Below, in pieces: positions 9,131 through 18,683 of a stretch of 64,000 nt of DNA; position 1 is the stretch's first letter; the number at the start of each line of letters is the position of its first letter. The stretch spans positions 1-64,000 of the forward strand of contig JAKSHY010000005.1 in the NCBI GenBank assembly GCA_024399135.1, read 5' to 3'. The notes beneath the pieces are model-generated. The model was not told the DNA's origin, ran no database searches, and saw only the letters and a program-made list of their open reading frames with translations. The position numbers and the translations under genes are program-made. Source of the stretch: Lachnospiraceae bacterium (GTDB taxonomy: Bacteria; Bacillota; Clostridia; Lachnospirales; Lachnospiraceae).

Positions 9131-11308
9131 TTAAATACCAAATCCAACCATATAATAAAGGTGGTAGAATAAGTCTCTTCTGTTATTTCTTAAATAGTCT
9201 CCAGAATCAAGAGTAAACACATTAATATGATAGAAGCACTCAAATATGAAGCATGCTATCAAAAACCAAACAAAAGCATTGTATAAATACTTTCCTTTAA
9301 CTTCCTCATGCTTAACTATCATAAGCGATGTACATACACCTGCCAGCATAATGAAAATAGAAAAGTCTGCGAAATATCTGGCCAGAATACCCGACATTTC
9401 TGTATCTACAACTACAATAATTAAGGCCAATATCCATGACGCAATTGACAGCTTCCATAGAGTATCCTTCTTATTAAATTTCTTATGTAAAAGGAATGCT
9501 AAAAGCCCCACGATTGCGAATGGGAATGCCATCAGTACACCACCATAGGTAGTTTCCTGAATAGTAACACCCATATACTTTGGATCCACATAAATATTGC
9601 CAAAGTATGGATATTCTGTGGATATATTCATTGGATGCAGCAAGTACATGAATAATCCAAGAGGAATTCTATCAATATTGAATCCTCTGTATCTCATATC
9701 GTTAAAAGTCAGATTATAGTTCGCACCAAAATCAAACGGGGAACTAAAACGCATCGCATTATATATCATCAAAATAATACCAATAACAGCCATTGGTATA
9801 CCGAATGCCAAAATGGATTTTATTCCATCCCTTGACTTTAAATAGTCGAGGTTAAAGATATATTTTCTCAATATAATAATGTCCAATGCTATGAAAACAA
9901 ATATCTGTGGACGGCATCCTAGTACAAGCACGGTCAAAAGAGAACCAACTGCCAAATATGGAATATTAAGCGCCTTAATCGATACACTTCCATCCTTCTT
10001 AACCTTAGAAGAATCCGATCTCATAATGCACCACATTCCCCACATACCGAACATCAGTCCATATGTGTTAGGAATCGAATAAAAATCAGGTCTTTTAAGA
10101 ATATAAATAATAGTACTTCCCATTACCATGAATTCAATCAGCAAAAACCACATGGCAACCGAGCATTTCTTGCAATATTTTTTGATAAACTCATCCATCA
10201 CTGCGAAAATAGCAGCTAAAAGCAGGAGCATTCCTATGAATATAACAACATAGTTATGAATATGCTCTCCTGTTATCAGATAATATGGCAAATATATAAG
10301 TACTACAGGCACTGCTCCAAAGTATACATAGTAATGACCATTATAATAAGCATGATCAAAAAGATACCATTCACCATTAGCCTCTAGTGTATTAACTCTA
10401 TCCTCCATATCATATGGATTCTCAAGATTCTTTAGAACTTCATTAGGTTCCTCTAATACATGCAAACTGCCCTCCGAAAAAGCTTCTGCCAGTTCCTGAT
10501 ACTGGGCAAAGTTAGGACCTGCCTCATACTGGTATACCGGATTCAAATTAGTCATATACCAGAAAAGAAGGGCTGTGATTCCATAAAAAATCGCTATAGC
10601 AGATGCCTTGTATCTAATATCAAGCTTCGCATACTTAACCTTATGTAAGAATGATTTTGGTCTTATGAAATAAATAACCAAAAGAATAAAGAATACGAAC
10701 GCTACTCTCTCTGCTTCAAAAAAGATAGGAATGACTGGATTAAGAACTATATTAACTATAAAAGTCTGGTCATCGCCTATCTGAGGAGAAATCCTTAAAC
10801 TTCTGCAATCACCATAGAGATGATAGGTAAGGTAGTAGCTTCTTTTTTCACCGTTATATAAAACTCTTTCGTTTAAATGAGTATCATATTTATGAGAATA
10901 ATCAGAAGCACCAAAGAATACAAGAACTGGCTCATCAGGTCTTTCTACATTAACCATCTCAAGCATAACCGTATCAATACGTTCATTAATATCATTAATA
11001 TAAATTGTATGATCACCAGGAATAGTAGACATTGTTCCATCTTCATTTTTCACAAAGCCTTCTGGAATATCATACTCTTTGGTAAAAGGCTCGTTAAACA
11101 TAGTCTGAAAATGTCTGTAGTTAAAAACAAGAAGTTCAACTAACAAAGACACAACCAATAAAGTGGCCACAGTAACCACTCTCTCAAGTGCAATATCTGA
11201 TTTGGATTTCTTTTCCTTCTTAGCGTCTCGCGCTCTGAATCTAAATACATTTTTTAGATTCAAGAAAAAGCCCGCTATTTTCTTGAATACATTCTTAACT
11301 TTCCCCAT
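9131..11308 (-). CDS. Polytopic membrane protein, GT-C glycosyltransferase-like
   Basis: About 725 residues. After a basic N-terminus comes one membrane segment, then an extracytoplasmic region of roughly 130 residues, then about ten hydrophobic segments. A soluble loop ends in YYNGHYYVYFGAVPVVL, a feature shared in outline with the membrane protein at 13657-14880 (EYNGKFYCSFPPFPSYV). This layout is typical of uncharacterised GT-C-fold sugar transferases or polymer-modifying proteins of clostridia; no donor or acceptor can be named. The likely start is the ATG at 11308, whose A overlaps the stop of the preceding gene (TAATG); a TTG six codons earlier has poorer support. Its stop is 13 bases from hydC. 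Confidence 0.75.
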   Translation of the reverse strand: MGKVKNVFKKIAGFFLNLKNVFRFRARDAKKEKKSKSDIALERVVTVATLLVVSLLVELLVFNYRHFQTMFNEPFTKEYDIPEGFVKNEDGTMSTIPGDHTIYINDINERIDTVMLEMVNVERPDEPVLVFFGASDYSHKYDTHLNERVLYNGEKRSYYLTYHLYGDCRSLRISPQIGDDQTFIVNIVLNPVIPIFFEAERVAFVFFILLVIYFIRPKSFLHKVKYAKLDIRYKASAIAIFYGITALLFWYMTNLNPVYQYEAGPNFAQYQELAEAFSEGSLHVLEEPNEVLKNLENPYDMEDRVNTLEANGEWYLFDHAYYNGHYYVYFGAVPVVLIYLPYYLITGEHIHNYVVIFIGMLLLLAAIFAVMDEFIKKYCKKCSVAMWFLLIEFMVMGSTIIYILKRPDFYSIPNTYGLMFGMWGMWCIMRSDSSKVKKDGSVSIKALNIPYLAVGSLLTVLVLGCRPQIFVFIALDIIILRKYIFNLDYLKSRDGIKSILAFGIPMAVIGIILMIYNAMRFSSPFDFGANYNLTFNDMRYRGFNIDRIPLGLFMYLLHPMNISTEYPYFGNIYVDPKYMGVTIQETTYGGVLMAFPFAIVGLLAFLLHKKFNKKDTLWKLSIASWILALIIVVVDTEMSGILARYFADFSIFIMLAGVCTSLMIVKHEEVKGKYLYNAFVWFLIACFIFECFYHINVFTLDSGDYLRNNRRDLFYHLYYMVGFGI

Positions 11309-13587
11309 TATTCTACCCAAAAACAATCTTTAATCTCTTTTCTTTGCTTTATTACAAAGAAAATCAAACCTGCAAGTGAAATTATTTCACATATTCTCCA
11401 CAAAACCGGTTCCTTATAATTAACACTTATATTGCCTTCATATCCATTAGGAATTCTTACACGAACTGAATGATTCTCACCATCCTCTATTTTCAGGCTC
11501 TCACCATTCTTATCCTCAGCACTGTAGGTTGGATAATTAAATATAGGAACATCAACATATGAATCATCACTAGTAGCCTTAACATTGAAATCAAACGCAA
11601 GACCATCTCGATTAACATCTCCCAAATCAACATTATTAGGCTTTAATTCATTATTCTGCCTGCAATAATCCTCACTTACTCCTTCATAAAGATATTCGCC
11701 ACTGACAATAGCAAAGTCATCTAAAGACTCAGCTGAATATGGTGTATATGCACTACCATTATATAGAATCGCATCAATAGTACTAACACCCTGATCAAAA
11801 GCAATCAACAAAATTGCTGAGCTGAGTGCAATCAATACTTTCTTCGGCAAACACTTTCTTCCATATCTGAAAATCAACGCTGCAGCAAAAGACATTATCA
11901 CAATCGCAAGTCCTAAATATCTATAGGCAAACTGTATCTTTCCAATGAATGCAGAAATTTTCGGGAATACCAGCGACATTCTGTAATATGGGAATAAATT
12001 CGTAGACATCCATGCTGCTAACAATGAAAGTGAAATAAAAACTACTACTACTCTCATATTCTTAACTGATTTAGTAAGCGCAATAATTATTCCGGCTAAA
12101 AGAATTATGAATAGCGCATTACTAAGAGGCATTGAGCATCTAGAGCCAAGGCTTTGAAGAAACTCAAAGTTAAACGCTGGAAATGAATTTGGATTCTGGG
12201 CAAACATTTCAGCAAGGCTTACACCGTATGCCTGAAACCTCGTATCCATGAATTCATTCATATGACTCACTCTGAAATTTTCTGTAAAAAATCTAAGAAA
12301 TGGCACGACAAACCACAAATTAAGTAGAATCGTGAAGCCTGCCATTTTTAATAAATAAGTAAATGTTTTCTTTCTGAAAACCTTTCTTATTTCAACAAGA
12401 ATCAAGATTAAAAGGAAAATCCCCAGCATCTGTGTTGAAAGAACGTGCGTCTGAATAAGACCTGTAAATCCAAGAACAGGTGCTAATAGCTTAGTACCAT
12501 ATGATTCATCATTATAGTCATCATTAAAAGCATAATAAAATCCAAGAATAATGAGTGGAGTAAATAAAAATGCTGTATATTCGCCAACTGCTGCTCTGGT
12601 ATAAATACATACTAATCTATATGGTGCCATAGTATAAATAAATGAAATGGCCATTGCAGCATACTTGTTTTTCGAAATTCTCAAGAAACATTCATAAGCA
12701 ATCAATGCGGTCAAGAAATTTACTAACACAACAAATGTTTTGTAGGATGTCATTAATGTAAAACCTGCCTTATACATTAAAGCAGGCAGCAATAATGTAA
12801 TATCACCATACATGGCAGACACGGCATATCCCCAGCCATTAATCCAGTTAGGCTCAATTTTAACAGGGAACTGTCCGTTAAATATTCCATCCCCTATTCC
12901 AGCAATTCTTAAAAGATGAAAATGCAGATCATGACCATCAACTATATATCTGGTCGATACACCAAGTGAAGAAAGTAATGTAATAATTAAAATTCCCAAA
13001 ATCACGTACATGTATTTGGAAAGACGTTTTCTAAATATAATTAAGGCAGCTATTGCATTAATTAAAAGTGCAAGCAAAACACCCTTCAAAATCCAGAAGA
13101 ATCTCGAAACTGAAGCTTCTTTAAATGATACCTCATCAAAGGATACATTACCCTCTCCCGGGAAAAATCTTATTGTAAAAAAGTCGGAAGGTGTGTTAAC
13201 CCAGATTCTATTCGTTACTATTTTTTTATCACCTGGTTTTAAAATAATGTTATTAGCGTAAAGGCTAACCATTGAATTAGGGTTAATTTCTAACTGATAA
13301 TTAACTTCTGAGGTTGATGAATACTTAAATTCAAGGTCATATATTCCAGGTACCAAATTCATCTGTTTTGAATGAATATTATCTGTTTCATACTCTCCGA
13401 AATTATATGACATCGTATCTAAGCTAAGTTCTGGTGCACTAAGCTCCAATGGATTCTCATCATTAAATATATACTCTGTTTTTTCTTCTGAAAGTATAGA
13501 AATAGCACTACTAATCAGAAACAGCATTTCTATAACACATACACAAATATATGGATGCTTTTTTATTTTTCCTAATAATTCTTTCAC
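11308..13587 (-). CDS. Polytopic membrane protein with PTPS-related (PF10131-like) domain
   Basis: About 759 residues. An N-terminal membrane segment is followed by an extracytoplasmic beta-rich stretch, then many membrane segments and a C-terminal soluble part with a final membrane helix. GHDLHFHLLRI followed by GQFPVKIEP is the signature I associate with the membrane family called '6-pyruvoyl-tetrahydropterin synthase-related'. Despite the name this is not a pterin enzyme; it looks like a YfhO/GT-C-type sugar transferase. I chose the GTG at 13587 because GAGG lies 5 bases before it; a TTG at 13605 would add six codons. The stop overlaps the next ATG by one base. Confidence 0.75.
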   Translation of the reverse strand: MKELLGKIKKHPYICVCVIEMLFLISSAISILSEEKTEYIFNDENPLELSAPELSLDTMSYNFGEYETDNIHSKQMNLVPGIYDLEFKYSSTSEVNYQLEINPNSMVSLYANNIILKPGDKKIVTNRIWVNTPSDFFTIRFFPGEGNVSFDEVSFKEASVSRFFWILKGVLLALLINAIAALIIFRKRLSKYMYVILGILIITLLSSLGVSTRYIVDGHDLHFHLLRIAGIGDGIFNGQFPVKIEPNWINGWGYAVSAMYGDITLLLPALMYKAGFTLMTSYKTFVVLVNFLTALIAYECFLRISKNKYAAMAISFIYTMAPYRLVCIYTRAAVGEYTAFLFTPLIILGFYYAFNDDYNDESYGTKLLAPVLGFTGLIQTHVLSTQMLGIFLLILILVEIRKVFRKKTFTYLLKMAGFTILLNLWFVVPFLRFFTENFRVSHMNEFMDTRFQAYGVSLAEMFAQNPNSFPAFNFEFLQSLGSRCSMPLSNALFIILLAGIIIALTKSVKNMRVVVVFISLSLLAAWMSTNLFPYYRMSLVFPKISAFIGKIQFAYRYLGLAIVIMSFAAALIFRYGRKCLPKKVLIALSSAILLIAFDQGVSTIDAILYNGSAYTPYSAESLDDFAIVSGEYLYEGVSEDYCRQNNELKPNNVDLGDVNRDGLAFDFNVKATSDDSYVDVPIFNYPTYSAEDKNGESLKIEDGENHSVRVRIPNGYEGNISVNYKEPVLWRICEIISLAGLIFFVIKQRKEIKDCFWVE

Positions 13588-13656
13588 CTTAACCTCACGT
13601 ATCAACTATTTTAAATAGCAATAATACAACAAACTAAGCTTCTAAAATAAATAATC

Positions 13657-14880
13657 CTATAATCCGTTATATACAATAATAGTTCCAACAATATTAATGC
13701 ATATTCCCCACACTGCAAACGGTATCTGCCACTTGGCAATTCCAGGGATTTTCTTAAATACATACATCAATCCTAAAAATGCGAATGGAAGAATTTCATT
13801 ACTATATCTATTACCAAAATGCCATCCACCCATAGTCGCATGGCACATTACGAACAAAAGATATCCAACCATCATAAGAATAATCAAAAGATTATTAATA
13901 AGCTCTTCCTTATGTTTCTTAACTGCAGCAATTATTGTACATACAATCATGAAAACAACAGGAGTATTAACCATAAGGAAATTCATATTACCGAAATGAT
14001 CAATAACCATCTTTCCATTTTCATCAAAGGACGGAATATGCATCAGCATTTTAAAATTCTTCGCCAAATAGTCAAACGAAAACTGCTTATGCTCTATAAC
14101 GAATTCAGGAAGATAATTATGTCCGAATTCTGTTATAGAATCGAATCTTAGATAGTTAAGCAGCATGTAAGAAACTGCAATAATAATCGTTGGAATGCAC
14201 CACTTGATCCTTCTTTTAATTATTACAGCAAAATCATCCTCTGGATGTTCACTCTTTTCATTTTTATATAAAATCATTAAAAATACTGGCAAAAACACAA
14301 CCATCATAGGTCTGCAGCCAACAGCACACGCCCATAAGAATAACGACAAGCTTCCTTTATTCATAAGAGCAAAATATATAGCCATGACAGTCACACTAAA
14401 GCATATACTCTGCGCAAAAAACCACACAGCCGGATCAAATATATCGAACACAAAGTTAGAACATATTGTAATAAACAATGAACTTAACATTGCTATATCT
14501 GGCCTTTGTTTAAAATGAAGCGCTATTTTGTACAAAAATATAAGTGCCGCAATATCAAATACTAAAAGAATTAATGCATCAGGCGTTTCATGTCCGAATA
14601 TGAATGCAAAAGGAAACAGCACATATGAAGGGAATGGCGGAAATGAGCAATAGAACTTTCCATTATATTCAGCTATCTCAAGCCAGCTGTAATTCTCCTC
14701 TAAATCCAGTCTTCCATGTGTCCAGCTTTCTGCCTGAAACGCATATGTCTGATAAGTATTTAAAGTAAAGCAGTTCTTACCTGTCAGCATATAAATCAAA
14801 ACCATGAACATAAGAAAGCTCACGATCATTAATATTCCATATTCATTTTCTAATTTGTTCTTACTGATCAATTTCTTCAT
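13657..14880 (-). CDS. Polytopic membrane protein, GT-C glycosyltransferase-like
   Basis: 407 residues with about ten hydrophobic helices. The first extracytoplasmic loop contains ESWTHGRLDL and then NGKFYCSFPPFPSYV, like the related loop of the protein at 9131-11308. That loop position, after helix 1, is where GT-C enzymes hold their catalytic acid. The start overlaps the end of the upstream acyltransferase gene by 20 bases, which suggests coupled translation. Function is inferred from topology and neighbours only: transfer of a lipid-linked sugar outside the membrane. Confidence 0.75.
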   Translation of the reverse strand: MKKLISKNKLENEYGILMIVSFLMFMVLIYMLTGKNCFTLNTYQTYAFQAESWTHGRLDLEENYSWLEIAEYNGKFYCSFPPFPSYVLFPFAFIFGHETPDALILLVFDIAALIFLYKIALHFKQRPDIAMLSSLFITICSNFVFDIFDPAVWFFAQSICFSVTVMAIYFALMNKGSLSLFLWACAVGCRPMMVVFLPVFLMILYKNEKSEHPEDDFAVIIKRRIKWCIPTIIIAVSYMLLNYLRFDSITEFGHNYLPEFVIEHKQFSFDYLAKNFKMLMHIPSFDENGKMVIDHFGNMNFLMVNTPVVFMIVCTIIAAVKKHKEELINNLLIILMMVGYLLFVMCHATMGGWHFGNRYSNEILPFAFLGLMYVFKKIPGIAKWQIPFAVWGICINIVGTIIVYNGL

Positions 14881-16141
14881 ATGCTTCTATTTCCACTGGA
14901 GCTACGTTTTTCTTAATTCCTAATCTTCTTTTTAATTTCTGTGCTACTGGCACTTCAAAAAAGTCTGTTAATACATGAGCAATTAAAACTCCAACTAACA
15001 GTGTAATAACCATATACTTTTTAGACCAGACCATATCTCCTAACTGATTAGGTGATACATCTCCTGTATATGAAGGAATTCTCCATTCCTTGAATTTAAG
15101 CATTACAACCTGGTGCCAAAGATACAGATTATATGAAATACCTGAAATGTATAAGAATAATCGGTTCGCGCAGAATCTGTTCACCGTCTTACCACTAAGC
15201 ATCAGGAAGAATATCATAGCCGTAAATGCCATTTCTACCTGAATTTTCTGCTCAACCATTATGATATCTTTATTAACAAGACCGCAGCTGTTTAATAGCT
15301 TGCACAAATATACCGAACTCATGATGAATCCTGTAATACTAAACATCGAAAGATATTTATTATCTGCAAGCTTAGAATCCTTAATGTAAAAATAAAGAAT
15401 AGTAATCAAAAATCCATTAGCATACAATCCTAAATACACCAAAGGATTATACATTCCATAAACACGGTAATTATCATTCAGATTGAATATAACCAATCTA
15501 TTTAGGAAAATCGTAACCACCCATGCAACCGAAAAAGATGTAACCGGCCTTTTCTTAAATGCCAAAGCCATGAATGGAAATGCCACATAAAACCAAAATT
15601 CAACCTGCATTGTCCAAAGCACTCCATTAATAGCGGTTGATGCATTAACTGTAGGAAAGAAAATATTAGTGAATGTTAAGTCTGTGAATAAATCTGCGAA
15701 AGCAAAGCCTACTCTTCCACTATAATCACCAGAAAATACACTTAAAAAGAAAGGAACTAATACTGCCAAAAGATATGACGGAATCACTCGAATTGCTCTC
15801 TTCTTATAAAAAGTCTTCATATCAGGCCATGGAGTTCCAAGAACTATACTTTTTGCATAAGGAATGAAATTACATACGGCACTAAGTAACAATAAAGTTT
15901 CAACGAAAATAACTCCGTATCTAACGAAAAGCTGAAGATAGCTTCTGTCAATTCCTATATATCTTAATATTGAACCCTCCATATCTATGTATGGAGTAAG
16001 CCAGTTTTGTTCCCAAACATGAAGCCAAACAATAAAAATTATTGATACAGCTCTTACGGCGTCCAATGCTCCTATTCTGTTTTCATCGTATCTTCTACCT
16101 GTTTTTCCCATTTTCTTATCCCTTTTATCTCTCTTTGTCAT
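14861..16141 (-). CDS. Acyltransferase family 3 membrane protein
   Basis: 426 residues with about ten membrane helices. The start of the domain, ALDAVRAVSIIFIVWLHVW, is the acyltransferase-3 (PF01757) signature with its conserved His in helix 1. QVEFWFYVAFP and the late SYNLYLWHQ are also typical. Such proteins transfer acetyl or other acyl groups to exported sugars. It overlaps the preceding CDF gene by 4 bases (ATGA) and the following membrane-protein gene by 20 bases. A substrate on a surface polysaccharide is inferred from the GT2 and GT-C neighbours. Confidence 0.88.
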   Translation of the reverse strand: MTKRDKRDKKMGKTGRRYDENRIGALDAVRAVSIIFIVWLHVWEQNWLTPYIDMEGSILRYIGIDRSYLQLFVRYGVIFVETLLLLSAVCNFIPYAKSIVLGTPWPDMKTFYKKRAIRVIPSYLLAVLVPFFLSVFSGDYSGRVGFAFADLFTDLTFTNIFFPTVNASTAINGVLWTMQVEFWFYVAFPFMALAFKKRPVTSFSVAWVVTIFLNRLVIFNLNDNYRVYGMYNPLVYLGLYANGFLITILYFYIKDSKLADNKYLSMFSITGFIMSSVYLCKLLNSCGLVNKDIIMVEQKIQVEMAFTAMIFFLMLSGKTVNRFCANRLFLYISGISYNLYLWHQVVMLKFKEWRIPSYTGDVSPNQLGDMVWSKKYMVITLLVGVLIAHVLTDFFEVPVAQKLKRRLGIKKNVAPVEIEAYEEIDQ

Positions 16142-17328
16142 GCATATGCCCTGTCGTAATTAACTACTATGAACACAGCATCCTTCTTCTTCGCAATACT
16201 ATCCTGAATGAATCTCGTCACTTCATTTTCTGTCATGCAATAATCATACGGAAGGACGATATCAAATATCACATTAGTATGTGTAGGTCCAGAAACTATC
16301 CTAAAATCATGGAAGGTTAATCCCGAATCATACTTATCGTTCAACTGACCAATGGCTTCCTTCACATAGCCTTTTAGTTCATCTGTCATAGGGTCTCCGA
16401 TGCATACAGGATCCATATGAATCGTCGCCTGGCAGTTAAGCTCATTAGCCAGATCATGTTCGATATTATCTATCAAATCATGAAATTCCATAATATCTCC
16501 ATCAGATGGAACCTCAACATGAAGAGAAATCATAACTCTTCCTGGGCCATAATCATGTACAACTAAATCGTGAATACCTATAACGCCTAAATCAGTATGC
16601 TCTTTAGCCATTACTATCTTTTCAATACTGTCAACGAACTCCTTCTCAGGTGGTTGTCCAAGCAATGGTCCAATCGTATCCTTCGCTGCGCCGTAACCTG
16701 CTAAGAATACGAATACAGAAACTAAAACTCCACAATATCCATCGACATTTACGCCTGTATAATATGCAATTAATGTTGATATTAATACAACACTTGTTGC
16801 AACAGAATCTGAAAGTGAATCCTTCGATGTGGCCTCCAGGGCTGGTGAATTAATCTTCTTTCCATAAGCTCTGTTAAATATAGACATATAAATTTTAGTA
16901 AATATGGAAATCACGAGAATTGATAGAATTATCCAGTTACATTCAACAGCTTCCGGATTAATTATCTTAGTTACCGAACTTTTCATAAGTTCCCACGCCA
17001 TTAAGATAATTACAACAGAAACTAACAACCCAGAAATATATTCAACCCTTCCATGACCAAATGGATGATCCGGATCAGGCTTATGTCCTGCCAATTTGAA
17101 TCCAATTAATGTAATAATTGACGATCCAGCATCTGACAAATTATTCATTGCATCAGCTGTTATGGCAATAGATGAAGAAACCAGTCCTGCGAAGAGTTTG
17201 ATTCCAAACAAAATTATATTAAGAACTATGCCTACTGCACCACATAACACACCATAAGAGCGTCTTGTTTCGCCATCCTCATAATCCCCAGGTTTTTTAA
17301 TAAAAATCTTTGCTAATAAACTAACCAT
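16138..17328 (-). CDS. Cation diffusion facilitator (metal cation/proton antiporter)
   Basis: 396 residues. Six N-terminal membrane helices are followed by a cytoplasmic ferredoxin-like domain of about 100 residues and an extra C-terminal segment with a repeat of that fold. The metal-site helix reads DAMNNLSDAGSS, giving an N-x3-D pattern rather than the H-x3-D of zinc transporters; DPDHPFGHGRVEY is the conserved family loop. Asn in this site is often seen in manganese exporters, so Mn is a reasonable guess. It sits between a GT2 gene and an acyltransferase gene with a 4-base stop/start overlap, possibly to serve Mn-dependent glycosyltransferases. Confidence 0.92.
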   Translation of the reverse strand: MVSLLAKIFIKKPGDYEDGETRRSYGVLCGAVGIVLNIILFGIKLFAGLVSSSIAITADAMNNLSDAGSSIITLIGFKLAGHKPDPDHPFGHGRVEYISGLLVSVVIILMAWELMKSSVTKIINPEAVECNWIILSILVISIFTKIYMSIFNRAYGKKINSPALEATSKDSLSDSVATSVVLISTLIAYYTGVNVDGYCGVLVSVFVFLAGYGAAKDTIGPLLGQPPEKEFVDSIEKIVMAKEHTDLGVIGIHDLVVHDYGPGRVMISLHVEVPSDGDIMEFHDLIDNIEHDLANELNCQATIHMDPVCIGDPMTDELKGYVKEAIGQLNDKYDSGLTFHDFRIVSGPTHTNVIFDIVLPYDYCMTENEVTRFIQDSIAKKKDAVFIVVNYDRAYA

Positions 17329-17395
17329 TCCCTAATTTTCATCCCAAATAGAACTAAAATCACTGTTTCAATAAATCTAATATCAAAAAAGAACT

Positions 17396-18343
17396 TTATT
17401 CATCTATAAATTCTTCGATAATGAATCTTGGACGAGCTTTGGTCTCCATATATACCTTACCTACATACTCACCAACTACACCTAAAGAAATCATAATAAT
17501 ACCACCTATTGCCCAGATAGAAACCATAAGTGTTGTCCATCCCTGAACTGTTGCACCCATGAAGAATCTAACTACACTATAGATAAGAATTGCTATGCTC
17601 ATCAAAAATATAAAAAATCCAAGCCCTGTAATATATCTAATAGGTTTAACTGACAGCGATGTTACTCCCTCAACTGCGAAGGAAAGCATTTTAGACAATG
17701 GATATTTACTCTCTCCTGCGAATCTTTCACCACGCTCGTAATAAACAACATCTGACTTATATCCAACCATAGGAACCATTCCCCTTAAGAAAAGATTAAC
17801 CTCCTTAAAGCCTGCAAGTCCCTCAAGAGCTCTTTTACTAAGTAATCTGTAATCAGCATGATTAAATACTGTTTTGGCTCCCATCTTAGTCATAATTTTA
17901 TAGAAAAATTCTGCTGTGAATCTTTTAAAAAATGTATCCTTCTTTCTTGATGATCTTACTCCATACACGACATCACAGCCTGCATAATATTTATCAACCA
18001 TCTCATCGATAGCATTAATGTCATCCTGAAGATCAGCGTCCATTGAGATTACCATGTCAGCCTTTTCCATAACCGTCATAAGACCTGCCAAAAGTGCATT
18101 CTGATGACCTCTGTTTTTACTAAGATTAATACCACTAAATATTTTGTCCTCTGAATGTAATTCTTTAATTAATTCCCAGGTTTTGTCCTTCGAGCCATCA
18201 TTAACAAATGCTATTCTGGACATATCAGAAATCTTATTCTTTTCAATTAACGAAACAAGCTTTTCCTTGAGTCGTTTAGATGTTTCAGGTAACACTTCCT
18301 CTTCGTTATAGCAAGGAATTACTACATATAATACATCTGCCAT
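17396..18343 (-). CDS. GT2 polyprenyl-phosphate glycosyltransferase (GtrB/DPM1-like)
   Basis: About 315 residues. The cytoplasmic GT-A domain has VIPCYNEE, FVNDGSKDKT, the metal-binding MDADLQDD and the acceptor motif NLFLRGMVP, followed by two C-terminal membrane helices (about 230-300). This architecture puts a sugar onto undecaprenyl phosphate for later use outside by GT-C enzymes, and three such candidates lie downstream. The ATG at 18343 has GGAGAG 6 bases before it, while the ATG four codons earlier overlaps that site, so 18343 is preferred. It heads the minus-strand run towards hydA. A terminator stands 77 bases upstream. Confidence 0.9.
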   Translation of the reverse strand: MADVLYVVIPCYNEEEVLPETSKRLKEKLVSLIEKNKISDMSRIAFVNDGSKDKTWELIKELHSEDKIFSGINLSKNRGHQNALLAGLMTVMEKADMVISMDADLQDDINAIDEMVDKYYAGCDVVYGVRSSRKKDTFFKRFTAEFFYKIMTKMGAKTVFNHADYRLLSKRALEGLAGFKEVNLFLRGMVPMVGYKSDVVYYERGERFAGESKYPLSKMLSFAVEGVTSLSVKPIRYITGLGFFIFLMSIAILIYSVVRFFMGATVQGWTTLMVSIWAIGGIIMISLGVVGEYVGKVYMETKARPRFIIEEFIDE

Positions 18344-18419
18344 AATGCTCTCCATTATTTCTATTAAAATCTACACCATATACATGATTTGGAATCGTCA
18401 TGCATATCATATTTATGAC

Positions 18420-18466
18420 AAAAAAATATTCGTATACGTTGCAAATGAACATACGCATACGAATAT
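18420..18466 (-). terminator. Strong rho-independent terminator before the GT2 gene
   Basis: Arms at 18426-18439 and 18453-18466 pair over 14 bases with one mismatch around a 13-base loop. On the minus strand the stem is followed at once by seven T. It lies between the 25-codon ORF and the GT2 start, so it either ends that short transcript or acts as an attenuator. Confidence 0.8.
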
Positions 18467-18472
18467 ATTATA

Positions 18473-18550
18473 CTATTGTTTTTTATTGTAATCAATGAAC
18501 GTTAATGTTTTACCCCATCCATTAGCGAATAATGCGATTTTCTTTCTCAT
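18473..18550 (-). CDS. 25-residue ORF, leader peptide or remnant
   Basis: An ATG at 18550 is preceded by GAGGG 7 bases away and opens a 25-codon frame starting MRKKIALFANGWGKT and ending in a Lys/Gln tail. The stop is 7 bases from the stem of a strong terminator. The N-terminus is like the opening strand of Rossmann-type sugar-binding or regulatory proteins seen in this family of bacteria (KKIALF-NGW), so it may be the stump of a decayed gene. It could instead be a real small protein or a leader peptide controlling the downstream GT2 gene. Nothing known matches with confidence. Confidence 0.4.
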   Translation of the reverse strand: MRKKIALFANGWGKTLTFIDYNKKQ

Positions 18551-18646
18551 ATATAACCCTCAATTTAGTAACCAAAATTACCCCACATATTTTCAGTATG
18601 ACATATATTTTCGATTATTCAAGATATTAGCATTTAAAATATGACA

Positions 18647-18676
18647 TTGCCCAAGTCTTATGCCAAATGGTATAAT
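18647..18676 (+). promoter_or_regulatory. Promoter for the plus-strand GT2 operon, predicted leaderless
   Basis: TTGCCC (18647-18652) and a perfect TATAAT (18671-18676) are 18 bases apart. The ATG at 18684 starts 8 bases after the -10 box, where transcription itself should begin. No ribosome site precedes it. Confidence 0.6.
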
Positions 18677-18683
18677 ACGAGAC

